From assembly GCA_945878645.1 (NCBI GenBank), contig CAMCTW010000005.1, forward strand, positions 1 to 37,283: a DNA stretch of 37,283 bases, in the 5' to 3' direction. The notes under the pieces were generated by a model, which was not told the DNA's origin, did no database searches, and was given only the letters and a program-made list of their open reading frames with translations. This document shows, in pieces, positions 8,078 to 16,134 of this stretch (position 1 is its first letter; every line of letters begins with the position of its first letter). The DNA comes from Bifidobacterium breve (GTDB lineage: Bacteria > Actinomycetota > Acidimicrobiia > Acidimicrobiales > Acidimicrobilacustridaceae). The position numbers and the translations under genes are program-made.

Positions 8078-8698
8078 ATGGATGCAGCAATGAAGGCCGC
8101 TGCAGAAGCGGCAAGAGGGTTTATGCCCCCCGATGAGGGTGTCGCGCTTCATGAAGCGGCGCTGCTGGTTGCCGAGGGTGCGTCACCGATGCTTGAGATC
8201 GGTAGCTACTGCGGAAAGTCGGGGATCTATCTCGGGTCGGCAGCGAAAGAACGCAACACGATCCTCTTTGCGCTTGACCATCATCGCGGTTCGGAAGAAA
8301 ACCAGCCGGGCTGGGAATGGCATGAGCCCGACCTTGTCGATTCTGCAGTCGGCGTCATCGATACGTTGCCCCGCTTTCGCCGAACAATTTATGACGCCGG
8401 CCTCGAAGGAACAGTCGTCGCGCTTGTGGGGGATTCGCCAACGGTTGGTTCGCGCTGGCGAATTCCGCTTTCGTTTTTGTTTATCGATGGCGGTCATGGT
8501 TCGGAACCGGCGCATCGTGATTTCGAACTTTGGACGCCATGGATTGAGTCCGGCGGAATTCTTGCCATCCACGACGTTTTCCCTGATCCCGCCGATGGTG
8601 GCAGACCGCCATATGAGATCTATTGCCGGGCGCTTGAGTCCGGCGAGTTCGTCGACGTTTCAGCGACGGGCTCGCTGCGAGTGTTGCGCCGAGTTTGA
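8078..8698 (+). CDS. Class I SAM-dependent methyltransferase (Methyltransf_24-like)
   Basis: A 206-residue Rossmann-fold methyltransferase. The SAM-binding motif I is MLEIGSYCGKSGIYLG, followed by LFALDHHRG, which carries the acidic residue that binds the SAM ribose. FLFIDGGHGSEPAHRDFELW and LAIHDVFPDPADGG are the later motifs found in the O-methyltransferase-like group used on sugars and small metabolites. The ORF track extends back to 8012 inside gtrA; ATG 8078, 4 nt past the gtrA stop, is better because the protein core begins right after it. Acceptor unknown; a sugar or glycan is plausible beside GtrA. Confidence 0.86.
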   Translation: MDAAMKAAAEAARGFMPPDEGVALHEAALLVAEGASPMLEIGSYCGKSGIYLGSAAKERNTILFALDHHRGSEENQPGWEWHEPDLVDSAVGVIDTLPRFRRTIYDAGLEGTVVALVGDSPTVGSRWRIPLSFLFIDGGHGSEPAHRDFELWTPWIESGGILAIHDVFPDPADGGRPPYEIYCRALESGEFVDVSATGSLRVLRRV

Positions 8699-8708
8699 GC
8701 GGCGTTAA

Positions 8709-9797
8709 TCAGTCGGCGCGGTTGTTGATCGAGTCGTGAGAATCGATCTCGACAAGCGGCGGAAGCGCTTCGTGGTCAATGAACAATCCCGATGCCGGTG
8801 ATGTACGACTCAACGCGTCGGCAGCAAGGATGATGGCTGCATCGGTGTAGGTGGTGCGTTCGTCGGCGGGGAAGTGCACTTCTTCTGGAGAAACGATGCC
8901 AGTCCAATAATGCCCGTCATCGCACCGAAGGGCTTGTGCCCACTCGAACAATTTCAGCGCTTGTTCGCGATTGCCAACAGAAAGTTCGGCCATAAGACAT
9001 TCGCAAGTTTCGGCTGCGGTGACCCATGGTCGGTCACTCACGCATCGAACGCCGCGATTTTCCATGACAAAGGTGTCGCGTCGAGCGTCGAGGCGTGCAC
9101 GAGCTTCGGTGCGGGTCAGGACGCCGCCAAGAACGGGGTAGTACCAATCCATGGCCCAGCGAGCTTTTGGAGCGAAAGCGTCAGGGGCGTTGCCCAAGCA
9201 GTGTTGGCGAATCACGTGCGCCAGACGAGCGGCGCTGAGTTCCCAATCGGGACGTTCATGGCCGAGCAACTCGGCGATTGCGATTGCACAACGAAGGCTG
9301 TGGCAAATGCTTGAAGAGCCAGTGAGGAGTGCGAAGGGCCATGGGGTGCCGTCGGCGTGACGCGCCCAAAGGATTTCGCCGCGAGGGGTTTGCAGATCAA
9401 GGACGAACTCGATGGCTCGTTCTACGACTGGCCACATGGTTTCGACGAAGCCAGGGTCTCGGGCGACAAGCCAGTGATGCCAAACGCCGGCAGCGATGTA
9501 CGCAATCGTGTTCGCGTCGAGCTTGTCTTGTTCGATTCCATCAGCGAGGTAGTACTGGTGCCAAGAGCCGTCATGGCGTTGAATATCGGCAAGCCACTGG
9601 TAGGCGCGTTCTGCTTCAGGGCGCATCCCGGCGAGATCGAGCGCCATTGCTGCTTCGATGTGATTCCAAGGGTCAGCGTGGCCACCTGGATACCAGAGCA
9701 CCATTCCGTTCGGCTGTTGCCAATCGGCGATCGCCTCTGCGGTCTGAAAAATCTGTTCGCCGGTGATGATGTCATCGACTGATGGAATTTCGGTCAT
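8709..9797 (-). CDS. Alpha/alpha-barrel protein (often annotated prenyltransferase or terpenoid-cyclase-like)
   Basis: A 362-residue protein of repeated paired helices with recurring short motifs: WQQPNGMVLWYPGGHADPWNHIEA, DIQRHDGSWHQYY, DLQTPRGEILWARH and CDDGHYWTGI. Each repeat ends with a G-rich turn like QxxxGxW, the pattern of terpenoid-cyclase/prenyltransferase and six-hairpin glycosidase barrels. No known catalytic motif (such as DxDD) is seen, so the reaction is unknown; a sugar-active role is as likely as an isoprenoid one. The ATG at 9797 overlaps the upstream methyltransferase TGA (ATGA), which rules against the longer ORF-track start at 9923. I recall similar trios (GT4, methyltransferase, this barrel) in other Actinobacteria, which supports a shared pathway. 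Confidence 0.7.
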   Translation of the reverse strand: MTEIPSVDDIITGEQIFQTAEAIADWQQPNGMVLWYPGGHADPWNHIEAAMALDLAGMRPEAERAYQWLADIQRHDGSWHQYYLADGIEQDKLDANTIAYIAAGVWHHWLVARDPGFVETMWPVVERAIEFVLDLQTPRGEILWARHADGTPWPFALLTGSSSICHSLRCAIAIAELLGHERPDWELSAARLAHVIRQHCLGNAPDAFAPKARWAMDWYYPVLGGVLTRTEARARLDARRDTFVMENRGVRCVSDRPWVTAAETCECLMAELSVGNREQALKLFEWAQALRCDDGHYWTGIVSPEEVHFPADERTTYTDAAIILAADALSRTSPASGLFIDHEALPPLVEIDSHDSINNRAD

Positions 9798-10540
9798 TTC
9801 GAACCTGCCATTGCGGATTGGTAAATCGGTTTCGTGGCGTAGACCACAAGCGATTTGCCCAAGATCGGGTTGAGGGCTTTTTCGGTGAGGCGGGTGAGCG
9901 GCGGGGCCGAGATGATGTCCCATTCAAGGAATTTCGTATAGGCCTTCACCGCCACATTGGTGTCGTTGCGTGGTCCGACTGCGCAACGCAGCCACCAGTA
10001 CGGAGCATGAAGTGCGTGGGCGCGATGTGAACTTCCGGGGAGAAGTCCAGCATCTTTCATTTTTTGCCGAAGTTCGGACTCGGCATAAATGCGAACGTGC
10101 CCACCGACTGACTTCGGCGCGTAGTACTCGTCGGAAAGCCGCCAGCAGATCTTCTCGGGGAATTCGGCGGGAACGGTGATGGCGATTGTCCCGCCGGGAC
10201 GAAGCACACGAATGAATTCCGTTAGCGCTGCAGCATCGTCGGGAACATGTTCCATAACCTCAGAGGCGATGATGCGGTCGAACGATGCATCAGCGAAGGG
10301 CAACTTCGTTCCGTCGCCGGCGACTGAGGTACACGAAAGCGTTGGGGCGATTTCGCCGGCTTCTTTCATAGCGAATGCCGTTGCCGCGACCTGTTCGAGT
10401 TCGGGAACGGCCATATCGCAAGCAACAACGCGAGCGCCACGGCGAAGTGCTTCAAACGCGTGGCGACCAAAACCACAGCCCAAGTCGAGCAGTCGGTCTC
10501 CGGGCCGTAGACCCAATCGGTCGTAATCAGCAGTCAGCAT
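9794..10540 (-). CDS. Class I SAM-dependent methyltransferase (Methyltransf_11)
   Basis: A 248-residue cytoplasmic methyltransferase. Motif I is LLDLGCGFGRHAFEALRRG (near 18-36), motif II ends VVACDMA, motif III has GDGTKLPFADASFD and the next is IIASEVMEHVPDD, then LRPGGTIAITVP. These are the SAM-binding elements of the UbiE/Methyltransf_11 group. It resembles the Rv0224c-type methyltransferases from memory. It starts 3 nt after the upstream glycosyltransferase stop and its own stop overlaps the next gene, so the three are one operon. The acceptor is not identifiable; a lipid-linked or surface glycan is an inference from context. Confidence 0.87.
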   Translation of the reverse strand: MLTADYDRLGLRPGDRLLDLGCGFGRHAFEALRRGARVVACDMAVPELEQVAATAFAMKEAGEIAPTLSCTSVAGDGTKLPFADASFDRIIASEVMEHVPDDAAALTEFIRVLRPGGTIAITVPAEFPEKICWRLSDEYYAPKSVGGHVRIYAESELRQKMKDAGLLPGSSHRAHALHAPYWWLRCAVGPRNDTNVAVKAYTKFLEWDIISAPPLTRLTEKALNPILGKSLVVYATKPIYQSAMAGSK

Positions 10541-10543
10541 CGG

Positions 10544-11917
10544 TCAGGCTCCTGCCCGTGTGATGCGTGAACGTTGGAAACGCGGGGCGGCACCGGCTCC
10601 ACCGGGACGGCGAGCTTGAATGTGGGGCGTCTCTGCGAGAAGCGCGCGGTAATGCTCAACCGTGCCGGTAGCGGTGTGACGCCAGGTCCACCGGTCAATA
10701 ACGCGTTGACGTCCGGCAGCGCCGATGCGATCGCGAAGTTCCGGATCATCAAGCGCGATACGCAGCATGGCGGCGAGTGCTTCGCTATCGCCGGGAGGAA
10801 CAACAAGCGCAGTTTCGTTGTGATTGCCGACAACCTCGGGCAACGCTCCACCGCTGGTGGCAACGAGGGGAACACCGCAGCTCATTGCTTCGATGGCCGG
10901 TAACGAGAAGCCCTCGTAGAGCGAAGGAACAACGGCAACCTGGGCTTCGGAATACAACTCGATGATTCGTTCTTCGGGAACGCCAGTAATGAACGTGACG
11001 GCATCGCGAAGACCAAGTTCGTCGATGATCCGAGCCGATGGGCCGCCTTCTTTCAAGCGACCGATGACAACAAGCTCAATGTGGCGTTCAGTTCGGAGCT
11101 TGGCGATGGCCTCGAGGAGATAACGAAGGCCCTTCATGGTTACGTCGGCGCTTGCGGTCGTGATGAGGCGCCCAGGGATGCGCGTAACGCTGGGAATGGG
11201 CTTGAACAGTTCCTGATCGACGCCGACGGGTACGACGTGCAGGCGATCAAGCGGCACTTTTTGGTCGGCATGAATGTCAGCGAGTGAATTTTGCGAAACA
11301 GTAATGACGCGAGGCATACGAGACGCGACTCGTGTCTGCATCTTTGTAAAGCCGTACCAGCGACCCTTTGAGAAACGCTTCCACGAAGTTTCGGCGTGTT
11401 CCATCTCGAGACGACGATCAACGGTGATCGGATGATGGATGGTGGCGAGCACGGGAAGTCCAGCGCGTTCAATGCCGAGAAGGCCGTAGCCAAGGCACTG
11501 GTTGTCCTGCACAAGATCGAACTCGTTGACACGAGTGCGCAGGTGCTGCCAGGCGCGGTAGCTGAATGCGAGGGGCTCGGGGAACGAACCGGCCATGAAG
11601 GTTCCAACCTCGATGGCATCGCCGAGGGTCTTGATCTCCGATGGGAACGGAAGGCGCATCGGGAAGGCATCGTTATAGATGTCGAGGCTGGGGAGTTCGA
11701 CGAGCGGGACGCGGGGATCGAGGATTGGGTAGGGCTGTCCGCCGAGCACCTCGACCTCGTGGCCCATATCAACAAGGGCCTTCGTGAGGTGCCGGGTATA
11801 AACGCCCTGACCACCTACATGGGGTTTACCCCGATAGGTGAGGAAAGCGATGCGCAGGGGGAGCTCGCCGTCAGCGGCGAGATCGGTGCGCCCGGAGGGT
11901 TCGGGGCGGGGGGACAT
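10544..11917 (-). CDS. GT4-family glycosyltransferase
   Basis: A 457-residue GT-B glycosyltransferase. The N-terminal domain has LRIAFLTYRGKPHVGGQGVY with the acceptor-loop glycines, and the C-terminal domain has VVPVGVD, TTASADVTMKGLRYLLEA, and the donor-site segment PSLYEGFSLPAIEAMSCGVPLVA followed by GGALPEVVG. These are standard GT4 features. A basic C-terminal tail (RRPGGAGAAPRFQRSRITRAGA) may help contact the membrane. It is the first gene of the operon with the methyltransferase and barrel protein and resembles Rv0225-like proteins from memory. Sugar donor and acceptor unknown. ATG 11917 lies close after an inverted repeat at 11943-11956. Confidence 0.88.
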   Translation of the reverse strand: MSPRPEPSGRTDLAADGELPLRIAFLTYRGKPHVGGQGVYTRHLTKALVDMGHEVEVLGGQPYPILDPRVPLVELPSLDIYNDAFPMRLPFPSEIKTLGDAIEVGTFMAGSFPEPLAFSYRAWQHLRTRVNEFDLVQDNQCLGYGLLGIERAGLPVLATIHHPITVDRRLEMEHAETSWKRFSKGRWYGFTKMQTRVASRMPRVITVSQNSLADIHADQKVPLDRLHVVPVGVDQELFKPIPSVTRIPGRLITTASADVTMKGLRYLLEAIAKLRTERHIELVVIGRLKEGGPSARIIDELGLRDAVTFITGVPEERIIELYSEAQVAVVPSLYEGFSLPAIEAMSCGVPLVATSGGALPEVVGNHNETALVVPPGDSEALAAMLRIALDDPELRDRIGAAGRQRVIDRWTWRHTATGTVEHYRALLAETPHIQARRPGGAGAAPRFQRSRITRAGA

Positions 11918-11942
11918 GGGTCGTCAAGTTTCGTCGGGAGCG

Positions 11943-11956
11943 TTGACAAAGGTCAA
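11943..11956. repeat. Short inverted repeat upstream of the GT4 operon
   Basis: TTGACAAAGGTCAA: arms TTGAC and GTCAA separated by four bases, 26 nt before the glycosyltransferase start. It could be an operator, or chance. No -10 box was confidently placed in this 143-nt spacer. Confidence 0.3.
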
Positions 11957-12060
11957 GACAGGCCCGGATCGTTATCCACAGGCCCTATCGGGGCGAGACC
12001 GGGCGGGCGAGAATCGCTCTTGGTTGGGTCAGAAGGCGTTCTTCGGCGGGCCTTGGCTCG

Positions 12061-13557
12061 TCACAACGAGCGCTGAGGCCTCAATTTTGAGCGCAGTGTT
12101 GTGAATCGATTGGTGGCGAACCACCAGGCGAGCGCAACGAGGACCACCGAGAGCCAGACGATTGGTTGTGGTCCGATGACTGTGGCGATCGTGTCGCCTG
12201 ACCGAAGCGCGACATCTTGTTGAAGCACAGCTTGTTCCGAGATTGATGTTCGTTGCACAACGTCGCCGGTTGGCGTCACGATCGCTGACATCCCAGTCGG
12301 CGCTGCTTGCAGTACCCACCGACCAGTTTCAATGGCACGCAATTGGCTCGATGCAACTTGTTGCGTTTGTACTTGGGTTAACCAGTAACTCGAACCGTTT
12401 GTGGGATTGAGCAGAATCTGGCCACCGTGCAACACGCCATCGCGGGCGCGATTCGTAAAAAAGATTTCCCAAGAGATAGCAACCGCAAGGGTTCCGGCGG
12501 GTGTGTGCAGGACTGCGGGTTGTGTTCCCGCAACTGCATCTCGCGACGAGAGCCCACTATTGGTTCCTGCGAGACGTTCGAGGAGGCTTCGCAGTGGAAC
12601 ATATTCGCCAAACGGAACACGATGCACTTTGTCGTAACGCTCACCGGAACTTCCGTCGGGCAAATACGCGATCGACGCATTTGCGAACTTCGAGGAATCG
12701 ATTCCTTCGGTTATACCCACAACGAGAGTGGTATCGAGTTTCTTCGCCAGTGCCGAAAGAACAGCATCCTCACGGTTGACAGCAATCGGACCTTCGACCT
12801 CGACGACGTTCTCGGGCCAAACGACCAAATCGACGGGGGTGGTTACGAGCGTGGTGGCTTCCACATGACGAAGGAGAACATCGCGAGGATTCGTTTCGCT
12901 AGCACGAGTGCCTTGGGGGCCGCCGCCTTGGACGACTGCGGCATTGATGGTGCCGACCTCATGGCCGCTTGGAGCGAGGATGGCGACGAGCCAAAGTGCA
13001 ATAATCCCGGCGAGTGCAGCGGCGGCAACGATGTGACGTCGTTCCCATGCTGCTGAGAGTGCAATTCCGATCACGGCGACTGCGAGCGTCACGCCGACGG
13101 CGCAGAACACTCGAGCGATTTGGCCTAGAGGAGCACTGGCTTGTCCCATTGCAGTCGTTGCGAGGGGAACACCACCGAATGGAAAGGTGGAGCGAGCGGC
13201 TTCGGCAAGTGTGAATGCGGCCGGAAGAGCAAGCCACCGAACCCATGAACTCGAGCTGCGTCCGGGGACCGCGAGACCAGCCACTCCGACATACAGCGAA
13301 AACAAAATGACAGCGATGGCGTAACCCGGAGCAGTGAGGTCGACCATCCACAACATCGACGGCGTGAACCACGCGATGCCGAGCACCGTGGAGCGAAAGA
13401 ATCGGGCGCGTGGTTTTGCAGTTGACAACAATCGATCCCACATGGCGATGCCGATAAACGCGAGCGGCCACCAACCCCAAGGCGGAACTGATGCGGCAAG
13501 GCAGAGCCCAGCAATGACAGCGCGCAGGAGGGCTCGAAGTGTGCGGGGATCGACCAT
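12061..13557 (-). CDS. lnt: Apolipoprotein N-acyltransferase-like protein with Ser at the catalytic Cys position
   Basis: A 498-residue protein with about six N-terminal membrane helices and a nitrilase-like periplasmic domain from about residue 200, the Lnt arrangement. Lnt moves an acyl chain from phospholipid onto the N-terminal cysteine of lipoproteins through a Glu-Lys-Cys triad. Here Glu249 (VVWPENVV) and Lys310 (YDKVHRVPFGEYVP) are in place, with spacings close to E. coli E267/K335/C387, but the usual C-[YF]-E motif reads ISWE, with Ser362 instead of Cys. ATG 13557 follows the permease stop by 4 nt; the longer ORF-track start at 13641 lies inside that gene. Last gene of the putative Zur-controlled operon. 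Activity is uncertain. Confidence 0.82.
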   Translation of the reverse strand: MVDPRTLRALLRAVIAGLCLAASVPPWGWWPLAFIGIAMWDRLLSTAKPRARFFRSTVLGIAWFTPSMLWMVDLTAPGYAIAVILFSLYVGVAGLAVPGRSSSSWVRWLALPAAFTLAEAARSTFPFGGVPLATTAMGQASAPLGQIARVFCAVGVTLAVAVIGIALSAAWERRHIVAAAALAGIIALWLVAILAPSGHEVGTINAAVVQGGGPQGTRASETNPRDVLLRHVEATTLVTTPVDLVVWPENVVEVEGPIAVNREDAVLSALAKKLDTTLVVGITEGIDSSKFANASIAYLPDGSSGERYDKVHRVPFGEYVPLRSLLERLAGTNSGLSSRDAVAGTQPAVLHTPAGTLAVAISWEIFFTNRARDGVLHGGQILLNPTNGSSYWLTQVQTQQVASSQLRAIETGRWVLQAAPTGMSAIVTPTGDVVQRTSISEQAVLQQDVALRSGDTIATVIGPQPIVWLSVVLVALAWWFATNRFTTLRSKLRPQRSL

Positions 13558-13561
13558 GCTT

Positions 13562-14407
13562 CTACGCGTGCGCGGATTGAGCGATTTGACCAATACGGCT
13601 GAATAACTCGCGCCCGGCAAGCACGATGAAGAAAATGGCAACGGCTGTGCCCGCCATCGTTGCGCCCGCTGCTGTGTCGAAGTGGTAGGTGATGATCAGC
13701 CCAATGAATATTGACGACACTCCGACGGCGCACGCGGTTGCCATCATCGCTGGAACTCGGCGCACGAGAAGTGCAGCGGTGGCGGGAGGCGCAATGAGCA
13801 ATCCAAAGACAAGAAGTGTTCCGACCGTGCGGAATGAGGCCACGATGGCGACGGCGATCAGCGTGAGCATCGCAATGTGAGCGAGCCGCGGCCGCATTCC
13901 CAACGTTGCTGCTTTGTCTGAGTTGAACGAGAGCGCGAGAAACATTCGATGGAAAACGATGACGGCGATAAGTGTGAGTACCGCAGCGGCGGACTGCAGC
14001 AAAATGTCGGAGTCCTTCACGCCCAGAACAGAACCAAAAAGGAAAGAGGTGAGGTCTCCGGAAAATGAACGTGTTCGAGAAATGATCACAACGCCGAGTG
14101 CGAGCATGCCGACAAACAGCAGACCAATACCAGTGTCGGTGGAAAGTTTCGATGCTCGATTCACGAGATTGATGCCGATCACCATGATGATCGCGGAAAC
14201 AAATGCACCTATGGCGATGTCGATGCCGACGATGAAGGCCACGGCGATACCCGGCAGCACTCCGTGGGCGAGTGCATCGCCCATGAATGACATTCCCCGA
14301 ATGACGACCCACGTCCCGATGAGTGAGCATGTGACCGCGGCGAGACATCCGGCGAACAACGCTCGCAGGATGAAGTCGTAATGAAAGGGGTCAGTCAGCC
14401 AGGCCAC
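13562..14407 (-). CDS. Zn/Mn ABC transporter permease, ABC-3 family (ZnuB/AztB-like)
   Basis: A 281-residue permease with about eight membrane helices. Characteristic ABC-3 segments are WVVIRGMSFMGDALAHGVLPGIAVAF near residues 33-58, TGIGLLFVGMLALGVVI, SFRTVGTLLVFGLLIAPPATA and a final helix ending LAGRELFSRIG. It should form the membrane channel for a divalent metal, most likely zinc or manganese, with the neighbouring binding lipoprotein. The GTG start (14407) follows a TAACCT box by 9 nt and the substrate-binding gene by 43 nt. No ATP-binding partner gene lies beside it, which is unusual; the ATPase must be encoded elsewhere if the transporter works. Confidence 0.9.
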   Translation of the reverse strand: MAWLTDPFHYDFILRALFAGCLAAVTCSLIGTWVVIRGMSFMGDALAHGVLPGIAVAFIVGIDIAIGAFVSAIIMVIGINLVNRASKLSTDTGIGLLFVGMLALGVVIISRTRSFSGDLTSFLFGSVLGVKDSDILLQSAAAVLTLIAVIVFHRMFLALSFNSDKAATLGMRPRLAHIAMLTLIAVAIVASFRTVGTLLVFGLLIAPPATAALLVRRVPAMMATACAVGVSSIFIGLIITYHFDTAAGATMAGTAVAIFFIVLAGRELFSRIGQIAQSAHA

Positions 14408-14450
14408 AGTGATCTGAGGTTAGAGGGTTCGTTCCGACAAGGCCGGTTTT

Positions 14451-15413
14451 CTAACGACCATTGAGGCCGTTGGCGATGAGACGAGCCGTGGTTGTGATGA
14501 GGCCTTGGTACGTGCTGGTGGGGCTACCTGATTCGCCCAGCGTGTCGGTTGACAGTTCGACGATCGAGATCTTCTTGCCGACTTCTCGGCCCACAGCGTC
14601 AGCGAGTTTTGAGGAACTGGTCGATTCGCTAAAGATGGCGTTGACGTCAGATGTCTGGATCGTTGCAACGAGTTCACGGAGATCCGAAGCACTTGGTTCC
14701 GCAAGCGTTGAACCGCCCGGAATGATGGTGCCGATCACTTTGTAGCCAAAGCGATTGGCGAAGTATTCGAGAGCGTCATGGTTAGTGACGAGAAGACGCT
14801 GTGCCTCGGGAACGGTGTCGAGAGTGAGTGTTGCGTATGCGGTCGCAACTTGAACGGTGTCGGTGTAGGTCTTCACATTTGCATTGAGCCTTGATCGATC
14901 GATGCCTGTGACGCGAGCGAGCTCGTCGGCAACCAGCGAGGCAGCGCGAATCATGCGATCAGGGTCGAGCCAGAAATGTGGGTCGGGCTGGTCTGTTCCG
15001 GGTCGGTTCAGTGGGTCTATCAGTGGACCGACTTCGAAAACCGTTGCTCCGTCCTTGGCCGCACTTTGCAATGTGCCTTCGAGTCGCTCTTCAAGGCCGA
15101 GTCCGTTGGCGACAATGAGCGTTGCGTCGCGGAGACGCGCAGCTTGTGATGCGGAAGGTTCGAAGTCGTGGGGGTCGGCGCCACGAGGGATGAGCACGTC
15201 AACGTTGACGTCATTGCCGCCGACCTGTTGCACCAGATCGCCCAAGATCGAGGTGGTGGCGATGACGGTGGGCTTGCCGTTGCTGGCTTTTGCCGACGGC
15301 GTACTGCCGCACGCGGTCATGAGCAGGGCACCCAGAAGCGTCAGTCCAAGAACGGTGAGCGCGCCAGACCAGCGGCGATGGCGACGACCCAGTATCTGTT
15401 CAGATTGCACCAC
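14451..15413 (-). CDS. Metal ABC transporter substrate-binding lipoprotein (ZnuA/AztC-like, cluster A-I)
   Basis: A 320-residue lipoprotein with lipobox LMTAC (Cys35). Zinc/manganese binding motifs are present: IPRGADPHDFEPSASQ (His82), DPHFWLDPDRMIRAA, TNHDALEYFANRFGYKVIG and IFSESTSSSKLAD, giving the His-His-His-acid ligand pattern of cluster A-I proteins. The His-rich loop found in many ZnuA proteins is absent. I set the start at GTG 15413 because GGAGG sits 5 nt upstream; the ORF-track TTG at 15425 would remove that site. A Zur/Fur-like palindrome overlaps the promoter, so expression is probably metal-repressed. Confidence 0.9.
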   Translation of the reverse strand: MVQSEQILGRRHRRWSGALTVLGLTLLGALLMTACGSTPSAKASNGKPTVIATTSILGDLVQQVGGNDVNVDVLIPRGADPHDFEPSASQAARLRDATLIVANGLGLEERLEGTLQSAAKDGATVFEVGPLIDPLNRPGTDQPDPHFWLDPDRMIRAASLVADELARVTGIDRSRLNANVKTYTDTVQVATAYATLTLDTVPEAQRLLVTNHDALEYFANRFGYKVIGTIIPGGSTLAEPSASDLRELVATIQTSDVNAIFSESTSSSKLADAVGREVGKKISIVELSTDTLGESGSPTSTYQGLITTTARLIANGLNGR

Positions 15414-15430
15414 GAAAACCTCCAAATGGG

Positions 15431-15449
15431 AATGAGAAGCATTCTCATT
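15431..15449. promoter_or_regulatory. Zur/Fur-type operator upstream of the metal-binding lipoprotein gene
   Basis: AATGAGAAGCATTCTCATT is a 19-bp palindrome with 8-bp perfect arms AATGAGAA and TTCTCATT around a 3-nt centre. It fits the FUR-superfamily 9-1-9 style, closest to Zur boxes of the ATGAnAA..TTnTCAT kind. It lies between the -10 box and the ribosome site of the znuA-like gene, where binding would block initiation. Confidence 0.72.
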
Positions 15450-15475
15450 ATGGTGTTCGGGTGGTGAAAAAGCAA
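15447..15475 (-). promoter_or_regulatory. Sigma-A-type promoter of the metal uptake operon
   Basis: On the minus strand TTGCTT (15475-15470), 17-nt spacer, CATAAT (15452-15447). The -10 box overlaps the operator's edge. Spacing is ideal, making this the best promoter in the window. Confidence 0.6.
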
Positions 15476-15494
15476 CCTGCCTGACCCAAAGGCC

Positions 15495-16079
15495 CTATTG
15501 GTCGGCAGGAAGTTTGAGCCGGGGTGGCAGCATCCGGTCGGCGATGACCGTATAGAGCTGGACCTCTGCCTCGATGGTGATGGCGCCGGCTCGCTCGAAC
15601 TGCAGAGTGATCGGAATCTTCTGGCCGATGACCAGCGGGGAAGTGAATCCGCGAAGAAGAAGTTGATTTCCGCCGGGGATGAACTTCATATCGGTGAATC
15701 CAGGAATGTCGATGCGTTCCACCGTCATATAGGTCCCGCCTGTCGCTGCGGAATCAGGAGAGCTTGTTGTTGTGGTGGGGTCGATGATCTGCAGCATTAC
15801 CGAAGCGGCCGCAGGCGAAGAAGCACCAAGCAAGGTGTCAGAACCGCCGGCGTTTTGGAGGAGGAAATACGCACCGGTGGGGTCGTTTGCTGCACCAACA
15901 AGTTCAGAGCGAAACAACAGCGTGGGCTCTGGGGACGTAAACGGTCGAATGAACGCGACAAGAACAAGAATGCCGATGCAGAAGACGATGACGTAGAGCG
16001 GCGCAAAGCGAATGATGCGCGCGTAGATGTCCGGCTTGTGCTGTGGCGCTGGGACATCTGCGGGGGAATCGGTGGTCAT
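15495..16079 (-). CDS. Membrane-anchored PCu(A)C-domain-like protein lacking copper ligands
   Basis: A 194-residue protein with a membrane helix near 28-46 (FAPLYVIVFCIGILVLVAFI) and an extracytoplasmic domain. The domain follows the PCu(A)C copper chaperone pattern: GAYFLLQNAGGSDTLLGASS, then VMLQ, ERIDIPG, KFIPGGNQLLLRGFTSPL and PITLQFERAGAITIEAEV. In copper-binding members the positions of VMLQ and GGNQLLL carry His and His-x-Met ligands; here they are Gln and Gln-x-Leu. The fold is therefore recognisable but the canonical copper site is missing. It lies upstream of the metal-uptake promoter and has no clear Shine-Dalgarno site. Its function is unknown: a structural or altered-metal role is possible. 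Confidence 0.68.
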   Translation of the reverse strand: MTTDSPADVPAPQHKPDIYARIIRFAPLYVIVFCIGILVLVAFIRPFTSPEPTLLFRSELVGAANDPTGAYFLLQNAGGSDTLLGASSPAAASVMLQIIDPTTTTSSPDSAATGGTYMTVERIDIPGFTDMKFIPGGNQLLLRGFTSPLVIGQKIPITLQFERAGAITIEAEVQLYTVIADRMLPPRLKLPADQ

Positions 16080-16134
16080 TGACGGTCCGTTTTCGTAGCG
16101 ATGCCCTCATCCTTACCGCCGCATAGGGCGTTGG

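Noticed and set aside
11972-11980. TTATCCACA, a perfect DnaA box
   Set aside because: Only one copy and no AT-rich region, dnaA or dnaN nearby; a single 9-mer is likely chance.
13125-14348. Long minus-strand ORF of 407 residues
   Set aside because: It is an out-of-frame shadow across lnt and the permease, with His/Arg/Cys-rich low-complexity translation and no motifs.
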